Assembly (NCBI GenBank): GCA_946478525.1
Contig: CAMLCH010000003.1
Coordinates: 1-64,000, forward strand
Direction: 5' to 3'
DNA from: Snodgrassella alvi_G
GTDB lineage: Bacteria; Pseudomonadota; Gammaproteobacteria; Burkholderiales; Neisseriaceae
Length of the DNA stretch: 64,000 nt
Below are positions 19,145-28,520 of this stretch, piece by piece. Below the pieces are notes generated by a model. It ran no database searches. It saw only the letters and a program-made list of their open reading frames with translations, and was not told the DNA's origin. Each line of letters begins with the position of its first letter. Positions within the stretch are counted from its first letter, which is position 1. The translations under genes and the position numbers were made by a program.

Positions 19145-19184
19145 CAGGTTGCCGGAATTGTCTAAAGTTCCGGCAACCTGTTTT
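19145..19184 (+). terminator. Intrinsic terminator after the small lipoprotein gene
   Basis: A perfect 13-bp stem (19145-19157 with 19168-19180) with a 10-nt loop is followed by TTTT. It ends 22 nt before the glmU start. Confidence 0.85.
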
Positions 19185-19206
19185 AAAATCTTATCCAATC
19201 TAATTT

Positions 19207-20580
19207 ATGTCAACATCAGAACTTAATATCGTTATCCTTGCCGCCGGCAAAGGCACCCGCATGTACTCCTCTCTACCAAAAGTACTCCACGAAATTGGTG
19301 GAATGAGTATGCTTAAAAGAGTTATTCATACTGCTGAAAGCCTCCATCCCGACAATATCAGCGTTGTGATTGGACATGGCAAAGAGTGTGTACGTGAAAA
19401 AATTTGCGCTAATGTGAACTGGGTAGAACAAACTGAGCAGCTTGGTACCGGTCACGCGGTCAAAATGGCACTACCCCATCTGGCTAATCAAGGACGAACA
19501 TTGGTTTTGTATGGTGATGTTCCCCTGATTGATCAGCAAACCTTACTGGATTTACTCAGTGTCGCCGACGACGATGTCGGCTTACTGACTGATGTACTCG
19601 ACAACCCTACCGGCTATGGGCGTATTATTCGTCAGGATGGTAATGTAGTAGCCATTGTTGAAGAAAAAGACGCAACAGACAAAGAAAAGCTCATCAACGA
19701 AATCAACACTGGCATTTTTGTGTTGCCAAACCATAAACTAATAAATTGGCTTAATGCCTTACAAAATGATAATGCCCAGCAAGAATACTATCTGACTGAT
19801 GTGATTGCATTAGCGCAACAAGATCAAATACCTGTACATCCTTTGCAGGTACGTGCATCCTATTTAGCTGCCGGCGTAAATAATAAAGCTCAATTAGCAC
19901 AATTAGAACGCATCCTGCAACAACAACAAGCAACAGCATTACTGGCTGCCGGCGTTACCTTACGCGATCCGGCTCGCTTTGATCTGCGTGGAAAAATCCG
20001 GCATGGACAGGATGTTATTATCGACATTAATGTCGTACTGGAAGGTCATATAGAGCTGGGAGATAATGTAACCATTGGTGCCAATTGCGTTATCAAAAAT
20101 GTTATTATCGGTTCCGGCACCACCATTCTGCCCTTTTCACATCTGGAAAACTGTAGTATTGGCAGTCATGCCAAAATTGGACCTTTTGCACGTTTACGTC
20201 CACAATCCCAGATTGGCGATGAAGTTCACATTGGTAACTTTGTCGAAGTGAAAAATACCACCATGGGTACCGGCAGCAAGGCCAATCATCTGACTTATCT
20301 GGGCGATACCTCTATTGGCAAACACAGCAATATCGGCGCCGGCACCGTCACTTGTAACTATGATGGCGTAAATAAACACCGTACACAAATAGGTAATGAA
20401 GTACGCATTGGTTCCGGTAATATGCTGGTAGCACCACTCACCATAGGAGACCGCGCCACTACCGGAGCAGGCAGCACCATCACTCGTGACTGCCCACCGG
20501 ATCAGCTGACTGTGGCACGCAGTCGCCAGAAAACTGTTTCTGACTGGATACGTCCAGAAAAAACCAAAACCAAAAAATAA
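19207..20580 (+). CDS. glmU: Bifunctional GlmU: GlcN-1-P acetyltransferase / GlcNAc-1-P uridyltransferase
   Basis: Catalyses the last two steps to UDP-GlcNAc, the precursor of peptidoglycan and LPS. The N-terminal uridyltransferase has the nucleotide-binding loop LAAGKGTRM (residues 11-19) and LYGDVPL. The C-terminal acetyltransferase is a left-handed beta helix with many hexapeptide repeats from about residue 250. It includes NFVEVKN and HLTYLGD and the acetyl-CoA region GAGTVTCNYDG. The 457-residue length is standard. glmS, which supplies the start of the same pathway, lies 4 kb downstream on the same strand beyond feoABC. Confidence 0.97.
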   Translation: MSTSELNIVILAAGKGTRMYSSLPKVLHEIGGMSMLKRVIHTAESLHPDNISVVIGHGKECVREKICANVNWVEQTEQLGTGHAVKMALPHLANQGRTLVLYGDVPLIDQQTLLDLLSVADDDVGLLTDVLDNPTGYGRIIRQDGNVVAIVEEKDATDKEKLINEINTGIFVLPNHKLINWLNALQNDNAQQEYYLTDVIALAQQDQIPVHPLQVRASYLAAGVNNKAQLAQLERILQQQQATALLAAGVTLRDPARFDLRGKIRHGQDVIIDINVVLEGHIELGDNVTIGANCVIKNVIIGSGTTILPFSHLENCSIGSHAKIGPFARLRPQSQIGDEVHIGNFVEVKNTTMGTGSKANHLTYLGDTSIGKHSNIGAGTVTCNYDGVNKHRTQIGNEVRIGSGNMLVAPLTIGDRATTGAGSTITRDCPPDQLTVARSRQKTVSDWIRPEKTKTKK

Positions 20581-20588
20581 TATCCAAA

Positions 20589-20623
20589 GGCCGCTTTGCT
20601 GTCTCTTAGCAATATAGGCGGCC
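20589..20623 (+). terminator. Weak hairpin after glmU
   Basis: GGCCGC (20589-20594) pairs with GCGGCC (20618-20623), and an inner TTTGCT pairs with AGCAAT. No T-run follows on the plus strand, so termination would be weak. Confidence 0.4.
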
Positions 20624-21139
20624 AAATCACCCTATCGGTTTAGCTGTCAGCTAAATATTATTAGACAATAAATTGAATTTGGTATCAGCAATGTCATTCT
20701 GCTGAAATGGTATTTTTAACACTAACCATGATTGCAAAACTTTCCTAAATAACTTAAACCAGCCTACAATTTTTTTATTTATAGATTCACTCGTTGCGAC
20801 CAATTCAAATACCCTAAGCCCATGCCAACCGAATACGATAATCGGGCACATCAATTAACTTTTAAAGAACAAAGTTGTCTTAACTATCCGACATGAGAAA
20901 AGTTAACAAAAATAAACGATCAAACTAGCCCTGCTACTATTCTCAATCTATCTGTTTTAATGGTAAATTATTTAAATTTATCAATTTATTACATTTCCCA
21001 TATGTGGAGAAAATAGCTTACCTATAACTAATTAGCTTTCTATTATTAGATATATATCAAAACCAGCCTATCACTGACGATGCAAAATGATAATTACCTA
21101 AGTCATTCACATGACAAAACAGTAAATCACCATTTTTAG
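20624..21139. other. Intergenic region between glmU and feoA
   Basis: A minus-strand 67-codon frame (20651-20854) has no ribosome binding site and is not recognised. The rest is AT-rich promoter-like DNA. Confidence 0.4.
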
Positions 21140-21184
21140 TTAATATGATATTGACCTTAACAGGTAAAACAAATATCATATTAA
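21140..21184 (+). promoter_or_regulatory. feoAB promoter enclosed in a perfect inverted repeat
   Basis: The sigma-70 elements are TTGACC (21151-21156), a 17-bp spacer, then TATCAT (21174-21179). A perfect 13-bp inverted repeat (21140-21152 with 21172-21184) overlaps both hexamers. A small inner repeat ACCT/AGGT lies in the spacer. The arms look like an operator for a dimeric regulator or an RNA hairpin. They are not a canonical Fur box. The promoter ends about 56 bp before the feoA start. Confidence 0.6.
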
Positions 21185-21240
21185 ATAGAAATGATTCCCA
21201 ATAAAAATAAAATCATCTCCAGTTAGAGAAAGTTAATACA

Positions 21241-21480
21241 GTGTCAGAACTAACTCTGGATAAACTACCACTCGGACAGAAAGCCGTTATTACCTCTTTA
21301 CTGCCTGAATCACAGCAATTTCGGTGCCGGCTACTGGCAATGGGGGTTACTCCGGGTAGCGAAGTTACCGTAATTCGCACAGCTCCACTGGGAGATCCGC
21401 TTGAAATCAGAACGCGTGGCTATTATTTATGTTTGCGTCGTAAAGAAGCTCAGGCAATCAGCGTAGTGAAAGCTCCGTAA
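21241..21480 (+). CDS. feoA: Ferrous iron transport protein A
   Basis: A 79-residue SH3-like cytoplasmic protein that assists FeoB. It has the family pattern L-x-x-LPLGQKAVI near the start, LLAMGVTPGSEVTVIRTAPLGDP in the middle and the terminal LRRKEAQAISV. The start is a GTG with a weak ribosome site. The stop overlaps the feoB ATG by one base (TAATG), which indicates translational coupling. Confidence 0.93.
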   Translation: MSELTLDKLPLGQKAVITSLLPESQQFRCRLLAMGVTPGSEVTVIRTAPLGDPLEIRTRGYYLCLRRKEAQAISVVKAP

Positions 21481-23795
21481 TGAAAATAGCATTAATTGGC
21501 AATCCGAATTGTGGTAAAAGTACGTTATTCAATGCCTTAACCGGTGCCCGCCAACATGTTGGCAATTGGCCGGGAGTAACGGTAGAACGCAAAACCGGCA
21601 GCATTAAGATTAATAATCAAACGATTGATATCGTAGACTTACCGGGTACCTATGCCATTGAAAATCTGAATATCGATACTTCAGAGGATGAGCATATTGC
21701 GCGCCAGTTTATACTCAACGAACCGGATACCCTTATCGTTAACATCATCGATGCCACCAATCTGCAACGCAGCTTATATCTGACTTTTCAGCTACTGGAT
21801 CTGCAGCGACCAATGCTGATTGTATTGAACATGATGGATGAGTTAAAAAATCTGGGTGAACAGATCAACATCGACCTATTATCCAGACAGCTTGATTGTC
21901 CCGTAGTCGCCGTTTCTGCTGCCAAAAAACAAGGTCTGGGTACATTAAACCAAGTATTAACAGATGCAATTAATGCGCCAACAAAGCCAGCACCATTACT
22001 GGCCACTCTGGGTAGCCAGCAGAAAGCCATCCTTAACCGGTATTTAGCCACACTGCCTGCTGACAGCTTTATCCATCAGCTGGATCAATGGTCTTTGATC
22101 GAATTGCTGCTTAACCCCGAAACTACTGAGCTGAGTACAACCGAAAATAATACCCTGCAACAGTGTCGCAACGAATTATCGGCATGGTGTAATCATGAAA
22201 TAGATGTGGCGCTGGCCAGTGCCCGTTATGATGCGATTGACCAACTCTGTCGTCGGGTTATCGAAAAACCGCGTGAAGCCAACCCGTCTCTTACCGACAA
22301 AATAGATCGCATCACTCTGGGGCGATTTAGCGGTATTCCCTGTTTTCTGCTCATCATGTATCTGATGTTTATGTTGGCAGTTAAATTTGGTTCCGTATTT
22401 ACCGACTTTTTCGATATATTATTTGGAACGATTTTTGTTGATGGTTTAACTCATCTGCTAAGCAATATACAGGCACCCACATGGCTGACAGCCATACTGG
22501 CCAATGGCATTGGGAGTGGGATTCAGACAGTCGCCACCTTTATTCCCGTTATTGCCGCCATGTTTCTGTGTCTTTCCTTTCTGGAAGATTCCGGTTATCT
22601 GGCTCGCGCCGCTATGGTTGTTGATCGGGGAATGCGCGCGATTGGACTGCCCGGCAAAGCCTTTGTCCCTATGCTGGTCGGTTTTGGCTGTGGTGTACCC
22701 GCCATCATGGGCACACGTACCTTAGAATCAACCCGTGATCGGCTGATGTCCATCTGCATGATCCCCTTTATGTCATGTGGCGCCCGACTACCGGTTTACA
22801 CCTTGTTTGCCACCATCTTTTTTCCGCACAATGCAGCCACAGTCGTATTTAGCTTGTATCTGCTTGGCATCATCGTTGCTATAGTTACTGGATTAATACT
22901 TAAACATACCCTGCTACCCGGTGCCATCACACCATTTATCATGGAAATGCCCGCTTACCGCCTACCTACCTTGCGTGGTATGTTATATCTGACATGGTCA
23001 AGACTAAAAGGCTTTATCTTTCGGGCCGGTCAGGCTATTGTCCTGATGGTTACCGTACTTAGTCTGCTTAATTCAATTGGTACAGACGCATCCTTTGGTC
23101 ATAATAACAGCGAACAATCCGTACTGGCCGTAACCAGCCAGAAAATCACCCCTCTGTTTGAACCAATGGGTATCGAAGAAAAAAACTGGCCGGCCACCGT
23201 AGGCATTTTTACCGGTATATTTGCCAAAGAAGCCGTAATTGCCACACTCAACTCTCTGTACTCAATGGAAGCAGATAACAGTGATAATGAACCATTCAGC
23301 CTCAGTACCGGTATAGCTAAAGCGTTCAAAACCATTCCAGAAAATCTGGAGAAAATGGCTGATTCCTTTCTGGATCCGTTGGGATTAAGTGCTGTTAATC
23401 AAAACCTATCCACCGTACAACAAGAACTGGACATTACCTCAGGCACTGTATCCAAACTAGAAAACTCATTTGCCAATAGCTATGCAGCCATGGCTTATCT
23501 GATATTTATTCTGCTTTACACACCCTGTGCTGCAGCACTGGGAACCATCTATCGTGAAACCGGTTGGCGCTGGATGCTGTTTGTCGCTAGCTGGACATTT
23601 TTTATCGGCTGGAGCTGCGCCACCTTTTATTACCAGTTTCATCTGTTAGGTCACCAAAAAACTGCCCTGTATTTTATTGGTCTGATTATTTTATTGTTTA
23701 TCTTTATTACGGCCTTAATGAAAATCATTGGACCGCGTCAGCAACAATTACCGCGCACCAGCCGACACAACAATTCAGAAAAATGCTGTCATTAA
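21480..23795 (+). CDS. feoB: Ferrous iron transporter FeoB
   Basis: A GTP-dependent inner-membrane Fe(II) uptake channel. The N-terminal G domain has G1 GNPNCGKST (residues 7-15), G3 DLPGTYA and G4 NMMD. A helical GDI-like region follows. The C-terminal half is polytopic with two Gate-type repeats, including the GFGCGVPAIMGTR and PFMSCGARLPVY motifs with conserved cysteines. The 771-residue length is normal. A soluble insert of about 80 residues precedes the last transmembrane helices. It is the middle gene of feoABC. Confidence 0.97.
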   Translation: MKIALIGNPNCGKSTLFNALTGARQHVGNWPGVTVERKTGSIKINNQTIDIVDLPGTYAIENLNIDTSEDEHIARQFILNEPDTLIVNIIDATNLQRSLYLTFQLLDLQRPMLIVLNMMDELKNLGEQINIDLLSRQLDCPVVAVSAAKKQGLGTLNQVLTDAINAPTKPAPLLATLGSQQKAILNRYLATLPADSFIHQLDQWSLIELLLNPETTELSTTENNTLQQCRNELSAWCNHEIDVALASARYDAIDQLCRRVIEKPREANPSLTDKIDRITLGRFSGIPCFLLIMYLMFMLAVKFGSVFTDFFDILFGTIFVDGLTHLLSNIQAPTWLTAILANGIGSGIQTVATFIPVIAAMFLCLSFLEDSGYLARAAMVVDRGMRAIGLPGKAFVPMLVGFGCGVPAIMGTRTLESTRDRLMSICMIPFMSCGARLPVYTLFATIFFPHNAATVVFSLYLLGIIVAIVTGLILKHTLLPGAITPFIMEMPAYRLPTLRGMLYLTWSRLKGFIFRAGQAIVLMVTVLSLLNSIGTDASFGHNNSEQSVLAVTSQKITPLFEPMGIEEKNWPATVGIFTGIFAKEAVIATLNSLYSMEADNSDNEPFSLSTGIAKAFKTIPENLEKMADSFLDPLGLSAVNQNLSTVQQELDITSGTVSKLENSFANSYAAMAYLIFILLYTPCAAALGTIYRETGWRWMLFVASWTFFIGWSCATFYYQFHLLGHQKTALYFIGLIILLFIFITALMKIIGPRQQQLPRTSRHNNSEKCCH

Positions 23796-23939
23796 CACAG
23801 AAATTTAACTGGTATTTACCCAGAATTTACCCATTCAGATAGTGATCTCCATATCTTTATCACCATCTGAATGGTCAGAATCATTAAAACAATCAACTAC
23901 CGATTATTGATCATATTGAGGTACAGGAACCCAACCCCC

Positions 23940-24218
23940 ATGCTCATTACCGCCATCCGAGACTACCTTTTCAACAGAGGTCAGGCAAATTTGCAAGACT
24001 TAGCGCGTCATTTCCACATACAGGAGAGTGCTATGGAGCAAATATTGGCCTTCTGGCTGAAAAAAGGCGTTATTCAGCAATTAAATATTAATGACAATGA
24101 TTGCAGCCAAGGAAGTTGTAGCGATTGTTTTGTCTGCCCGCCGGGACTGAAAAAAATTTATCGCGCGGCCACCAACCCAGTTAAAACCATTCCCATTCAG
24201 CCAATAACAAATAGCTGA
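23940..24218 (+). CDS. feoC: FeoC-like Fe-S winged-helix protein
   Basis: A 92-residue protein with an N-terminal winged-helix domain (MLITAIRDYLFNRGQANLQDLARHF) and a cysteine cluster C55-x4-C60-x2-C63-x2-C66. This matches FeoC, which binds an oxygen-sensitive Fe-S cluster and modulates FeoB stability or feo transcription. The ATG at 23940 is preferred over an upstream frame start at 23871, because the domain begins there and AGGAA lies upstream. It follows feoB by 144 nt on the same strand. Confidence 0.8.
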   Translation: MLITAIRDYLFNRGQANLQDLARHFHIQESAMEQILAFWLKKGVIQQLNINDNDCSQGSCSDCFVCPPGLKKIYRAATNPVKTIPIQPITNS

Positions 24219-24536
24219 AGTGATGCTGATGATGTATAACCTAATCGTTCAAATCCATACAACCATTTGCTCAGCTACAGCCGAGCATAATCCACCATCC
24301 TTTTAGTTTAATTCTTTTTGCACAGGTCTGATAACAAGTACATACCAATCGTTACTGTGCAAAACAACTTTTTCCATTACAATTGCCCTTTCAGAATCAA
24401 AATGGCATCATTAAGTGCGTTGGTCTGCACAATGAATTGACAACCTTGATTAAGTGGCATATTTAGCGCTCTTAACAACGCATATGTCAAACCTATTAAA
24501 CAGATCAAGACTAGCAGCATAATTAAAGGACATAGC
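24219..24536. other. Intergenic region between feoC and glmS
   Basis: An inverted repeat TTTGCACAG/CTGTGCAAA (about 24317-24325 with 24355-24363) with a 29-nt loop may end the feo transcript. No gene is visible, and no glmS ribozyme is expected or seen. Confidence 0.4.
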
Positions 24537-26378
24537 ATGTGTGGCATAGTCGGCGCCATCCGCGCGCAGGATAACGTAGTAGAATTTCTTACCAGTGGAC
24601 TTGAACGGCTGGAGTATCGTGGTTATGACTCTTCTGGCATCGCCATATGGACACCAAATGGTTTTGAACGTGTGCGTCGAGTTGGTCGTGTCAAATTTAT
24701 GGAAGAAGCCGCTCAGGCCGCTGGACTTAAAGGTAGCCTTGGCATCGGCCATACTCGCTGGGCAACCCATGGAGGGGTGACTGAACCTAACGCTCACCCA
24801 CATATCTCCAATGAAATGATTGCCATCGTCCATAATGGCATAATCGAAAACTTCGAAACTGAACGCAGCCGTTTACAGGCATTGGGCTATGAATTCGCCT
24901 CTCAAACCGATACCGAAGTTATCGCTCACAGCATCCATTACGAATACACCCATGCCAGTGCTGGCAACCTATTTCAGGCGGTACAGACCGCATGCCGACG
25001 CTTTCAGGGCGCCTATGCCATTGGTGTCATCGCCAAAGACAATCCTGACAAACTTGTAGCTGCACGCATGGGCTGCCCCTTATTAGTGGCACTGGGAGAA
25101 AATGAAAGCTTTATTGCTTCCGATGTATCCGCTGTTATCGCCCATACCCGTCGCGTTGTCTTTCTTGAAGATGGCGATATTGCCCAGCTCTCAACTCAGG
25201 GAATTGACATTCTGCTTGACAAATATGATCAACCGGCCAAACGTGAGATCAAAATGTCAGAACTGTCATTAGCTTCGCTTGAACTGGGTCTGTATAGCCA
25301 CTTTATGCAAAAAGAAATCCATGAACAACCCAAGGCCATCACCGATACTGCCGAAGTGTTTCTGGTAGGAGGCTTTGAGCCGGAAAACTTTGGTACCAAA
25401 GCAGCCGGTATTTTCGAACGCATCCGCAGCATTAAAATACTTGCCTGCGGCACGTCCTATTATGCTGCTCTGACTGCACGCTACTGGCTTGAAGCCATTG
25501 CCCAGATCCATACCGATGTTGAAATTGCCAGCGAATACCGTTATCGCAAAGTAATTGCCGACCCCGAACAACTGATCATTACCATCTCCCAGTCCGGCGA
25601 AACCCTCGACACCATGGAAGCGCTCAAATATGCCCAGTCACTAGGCATGCAACATAGCCTATCCATATGTAATGTGATGGAGTCTTCTCTACCGCGCGAA
25701 AGCGAACTAGTACTGTATACCCGTGCTGGCGCCGAAATTGGCGTAGCCTCTACCAAAGCATTCACTACTCAGCTGGTTGCTCTGTTTGGACTGGCCGTAA
25801 CCCTTGGAAAAATGCGCGGACTGGTGACTTCCGAAGCGGAAGAACAATACACCAGCGAGCTGCGCTTGCTGCCCGGTAGCATACAACATGTACTGAATCT
25901 TGAACCGCAGATCGCCAGCTGGGCAAACCAGTTTGCTGCTAAAAACAACGCCCTTTTTCTAGGCCGCGGCATTCACTACCCGATTGCTCTCGAAGGCGCA
26001 CTCAAACTTAAAGAAATTACCTATATTCATGCCGAAGCTTATCCTGCCGGCGAACTCAAACATGGTCCACTGGCACTGGTAGACCAGAACATGCCTGTAG
26101 TCGTCATTGCACCTAATGATAGCCTGTTGGAAAAGGTTAAAGCCAATATGCAGGAAGTGGCGGCTCGTGGTGGCGAACTGTTCGTCTTCACTGATCTGGA
26201 CAGCGAATTCACAGCAGATGAAAGCGTGCACGTTATCCGTACCCCGCGTCATATGGGCGTACTCTCTCCAATCGTACACACCATACCGGTGCAGCTACTG
26301 GCCTACCATACTGCATTAGCTCGTGGCACTGATGTGGATAAACCGCGAAATCTGGCTAAATCGGTGACAGTAGAGTAA
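24537..26378 (+). CDS. glmS: Glutamine-fructose-6-phosphate aminotransferase (isomerizing)
   Basis: Makes glucosamine-6-phosphate from fructose-6-phosphate and glutamine, the first step to UDP-GlcNAc. The start MCGIVGAI exposes the catalytic Cys after Met removal. The N-terminal class II amidotransferase has GHTRWATHGG and HNGIIENF. The C-terminal part has two SIS domains with CGTSYYA, ISQSGET and the terminal KSVTVE. AAGGA lies 8 nt before the ATG. The 613-residue length is standard. It is followed by a strong terminator. Confidence 0.98.
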   Translation: MCGIVGAIRAQDNVVEFLTSGLERLEYRGYDSSGIAIWTPNGFERVRRVGRVKFMEEAAQAAGLKGSLGIGHTRWATHGGVTEPNAHPHISNEMIAIVHNGIIENFETERSRLQALGYEFASQTDTEVIAHSIHYEYTHASAGNLFQAVQTACRRFQGAYAIGVIAKDNPDKLVAARMGCPLLVALGENESFIASDVSAVIAHTRRVVFLEDGDIAQLSTQGIDILLDKYDQPAKREIKMSELSLASLELGLYSHFMQKEIHEQPKAITDTAEVFLVGGFEPENFGTKAAGIFERIRSIKILACGTSYYAALTARYWLEAIAQIHTDVEIASEYRYRKVIADPEQLIITISQSGETLDTMEALKYAQSLGMQHSLSICNVMESSLPRESELVLYTRAGAEIGVASTKAFTTQLVALFGLAVTLGKMRGLVTSEAEEQYTSELRLLPGSIQHVLNLEPQIASWANQFAAKNNALFLGRGIHYPIALEGALKLKEITYIHAEAYPAGELKHGPLALVDQNMPVVVIAPNDSLLEKVKANMQEVAARGGELFVFTDLDSEFTADESVHVIRTPRHMGVLSPIVHTIPVQLLAYHTALARGTDVDKPRNLAKSVTVE

Positions 26379-26410
26379 AACTTTTTTTAATTTGAAGCAT
26401 ATCATTAATC

Positions 26411-26448
26411 AAGTCGGTTCTGCTTTTCAAAGTAGAACTGATTTTTTA
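26411..26448 (+). terminator. Intrinsic terminator of glmS
   Basis: A long stem of about 16 bp (26411-26426 with 26429-26444, with three G-T pairs) is followed by a T-run. Confidence 0.85.
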
Positions 26449-26920
26449 TTCTATAATCTCAATAATATTTATCGGTAAAATTTCAATTATTGTTTCCCAG
26501 ATAAAACCTGTTATGCAACCTATTGAGTGTTGATTTAAAGCGTAATAAAGTTAAGCTAATAAAATAAAAGGTGACATTAAAACACGCCACCATGCAACTA
26601 AATCAATTAAAAGTTATTTGTGGCTGATCCATGATAAGGAAAGATGCTGTCATTACAGCTACAGCTTTCCATGACGCTTTAGCATTCACAGTGGATAAGT
26701 CATTACCCGTAGTGCTGTGCCATTTTCCGGTCATCACATGACCGATAAATCCATTCAACACTTATAAAAATGAAAATTCTAATGGCGTATGGTAAGAATT
26801 TACCTGCTTAATAAAGCAAGAAAAGTGAATTAAAAGGGTCAGCTAAAATTACTAACATCTGCAATTGATTTTCTGATACTCGTTTACTGACCCTCACCCA
26901 CGGCTGGTACACCATTATGC
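26449..26920. other. Intergenic region between glmS and rhtA
   Basis: A 36-codon plus-strand frame at 26631-26741 (MIRKDAVITATAF...) has no ribosome site and is probably chance or a relic. A widely spaced inverted repeat AGGGTCAG/CTGACCCT (26835-26842 with 26887-26894) may help end the minus-strand rhtA transcript. Confidence 0.35.
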
Positions 26921-27793
26921 TTAATTTTGTTGATTCTCTACTTTAATTCTGGTTGATTTGTGCATAGACAATACCGTACCTATTGAAGAGATAATAATAA
27001 AAATGATCGCTAACCATTGATAGTGAGTTAATTGCTCATGCAAAAAGATTAATCCGGAAAGTGCTGCAAAAACAGGCGACAAACTCATTAAAGTACTAAA
27101 TGTTTGCGCTGGTATTCGCGGTAAAGCAACCATATCCAATCCGTGCGGAATGACTGAGCCTAATAATGAAACAATAAATACTAATGGCACAATTTCTATA
27201 GAAAACATATTGCTGCCACCCTGCCAAACGCCAATAGGAAATAATATTAACGTGGCAATGATCGAACCGACAGCTACGCTTGAAGCACCATAAAGTTCAC
27301 CGGCTTTACGTCCACACAAAATATAACCAGCCCAACAAAAACCTGCATTTAAAGCCAATAAAATACCAACGGGATCTAAATCACTCGAAGCCTGACGAAG
27401 TGGCAGGAGCATCACTAACCCCGTTATCGCAATACCTAGGCAAATAAAATCAATTAAACGTCGACCCGAAAACATGGCAACCATAATCGGACCAGTTAAT
27501 TCAAGAGCCACAGCAATGCCTAGAGGAATACGTGATATAGCATTATAAAAAGACAAATTCATACACCCCAAGGCAATGCCATACAAAACAATATACTTAA
27601 TAGCCAGTTTGGTAATAGGTTTACGCCAGGGTTTAAAAATAAATGCCAATAAACTTGCGGAAAAAAATAAACGCCATGCGGTCATCGCTGCCGGTCCAAG
27701 CAGCGGAAAGAGATACTTGGCCATCGAAGCACTTGCTTGAACCGAAATCATCGAAATAAAAATTAAAAAAATCGGCCAGGATCTTTTAATCAT
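26921..27793 (-). CDS. rhtA: RhtA-like amino acid exporter (DMT superfamily)
   Basis: A 290-residue inner-membrane protein with ten predicted transmembrane helices in two EamA repeats. It aligns from memory with Escherichia RhtA throughout: ASMAKYLFPLLGPAAMTAWRL, GCMNLSFY, PLGIAVALELTGPI and TFSTLMSLSPVFAALSG. RhtA exports threonine and homoserine, so the likely role is amino-acid efflux. It is monocistronic. The intergenic DNA upstream is long and AT-rich. Confidence 0.85.
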   Translation of the reverse strand: MIKRSWPIFLIFISMISVQASASMAKYLFPLLGPAAMTAWRLFFSASLLAFIFKPWRKPITKLAIKYIVLYGIALGCMNLSFYNAISRIPLGIAVALELTGPIMVAMFSGRRLIDFICLGIAITGLVMLLPLRQASSDLDPVGILLALNAGFCWAGYILCGRKAGELYGASSVAVGSIIATLILFPIGVWQGGSNMFSIEIVPLVFIVSLLGSVIPHGLDMVALPRIPAQTFSTLMSLSPVFAALSGLIFLHEQLTHYQWLAIIFIIISSIGTVLSMHKSTRIKVENQQN

Positions 27794-28520
27794 GAATAAT
27801 TACCTTGGGAAACTTAAATTGTTGCTGCATAAAAGGGTTATACTGGCTTTGCTAAACATTGATGAAAAGCTCAGTAAGTAGATTATATTTAACTCTCAGA
27901 TTAAATTATAGACAGTAAATTTAATAAATACCGGTGAATTTCATGCATTCTATTGGAATAGGTGCATTGGATTACAACCTTGATCAAACCGAAGCCAGTT
28001 ATATAGAAATAAAGCTATCACCACCAAAATTGCAATGCAGATAGTTAAAACGATTTTCTTATAATTAGTGGTATTGATATACTAAATGATGTCTTTATTC
28101 ATATCCATTATTAATTAAAAATTTCTTTCAAAATCTAAGCTTATTTTGTCAGCACGACACAACTAAAGTGGCAATCAAAATCGACAAAATAATAATTGCA
28201 TTTTAGTCGGCATATAGTTATACACAAATGCTGACAACATATTTAATATAAAACTCAATCATTTAAATTTTTATAATTATTCTAACACTAAATACTATTG
28301 CTGGTTCTGGCCACTACTCACTTTAACTCATGAAAATAGATATAATTTCACAATAACAAGGTCGATTAAATTTGACTTTCAAATTAAGTTTGAGTCAATA
28401 TGAATTCAACACCATTTATTACACGACGTAATAAATGATATTACCGCCACTATAATGATTTTTGTCCGCCTTAAAATTATATTCAAAAGAATAATTTTAC
28501 GAATATCGTGAGGCAAAAAA
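27794..28520. other. AT-rich intergenic region between two exporter genes
   Basis: Holds the outward promoters for the two divergent exporters. A minus-strand frame at 27950-28081 encodes a single hydrophobic helix followed by NWLRFDQGCNPMHLFQ, but it has no usable start codon. It may be the remnant of a small membrane protein. Confidence 0.35.

Noticed and set aside
20651..20854. 67-codon minus-strand frame after glmU
   Set aside because: No ribosome binding site, no recognisable family, and it lies in promoter-like DNA.
21081..21102. Fur box upstream of feoA
   Set aside because: The left half TGATAAT is perfect but the right half matches at about one of seven positions.
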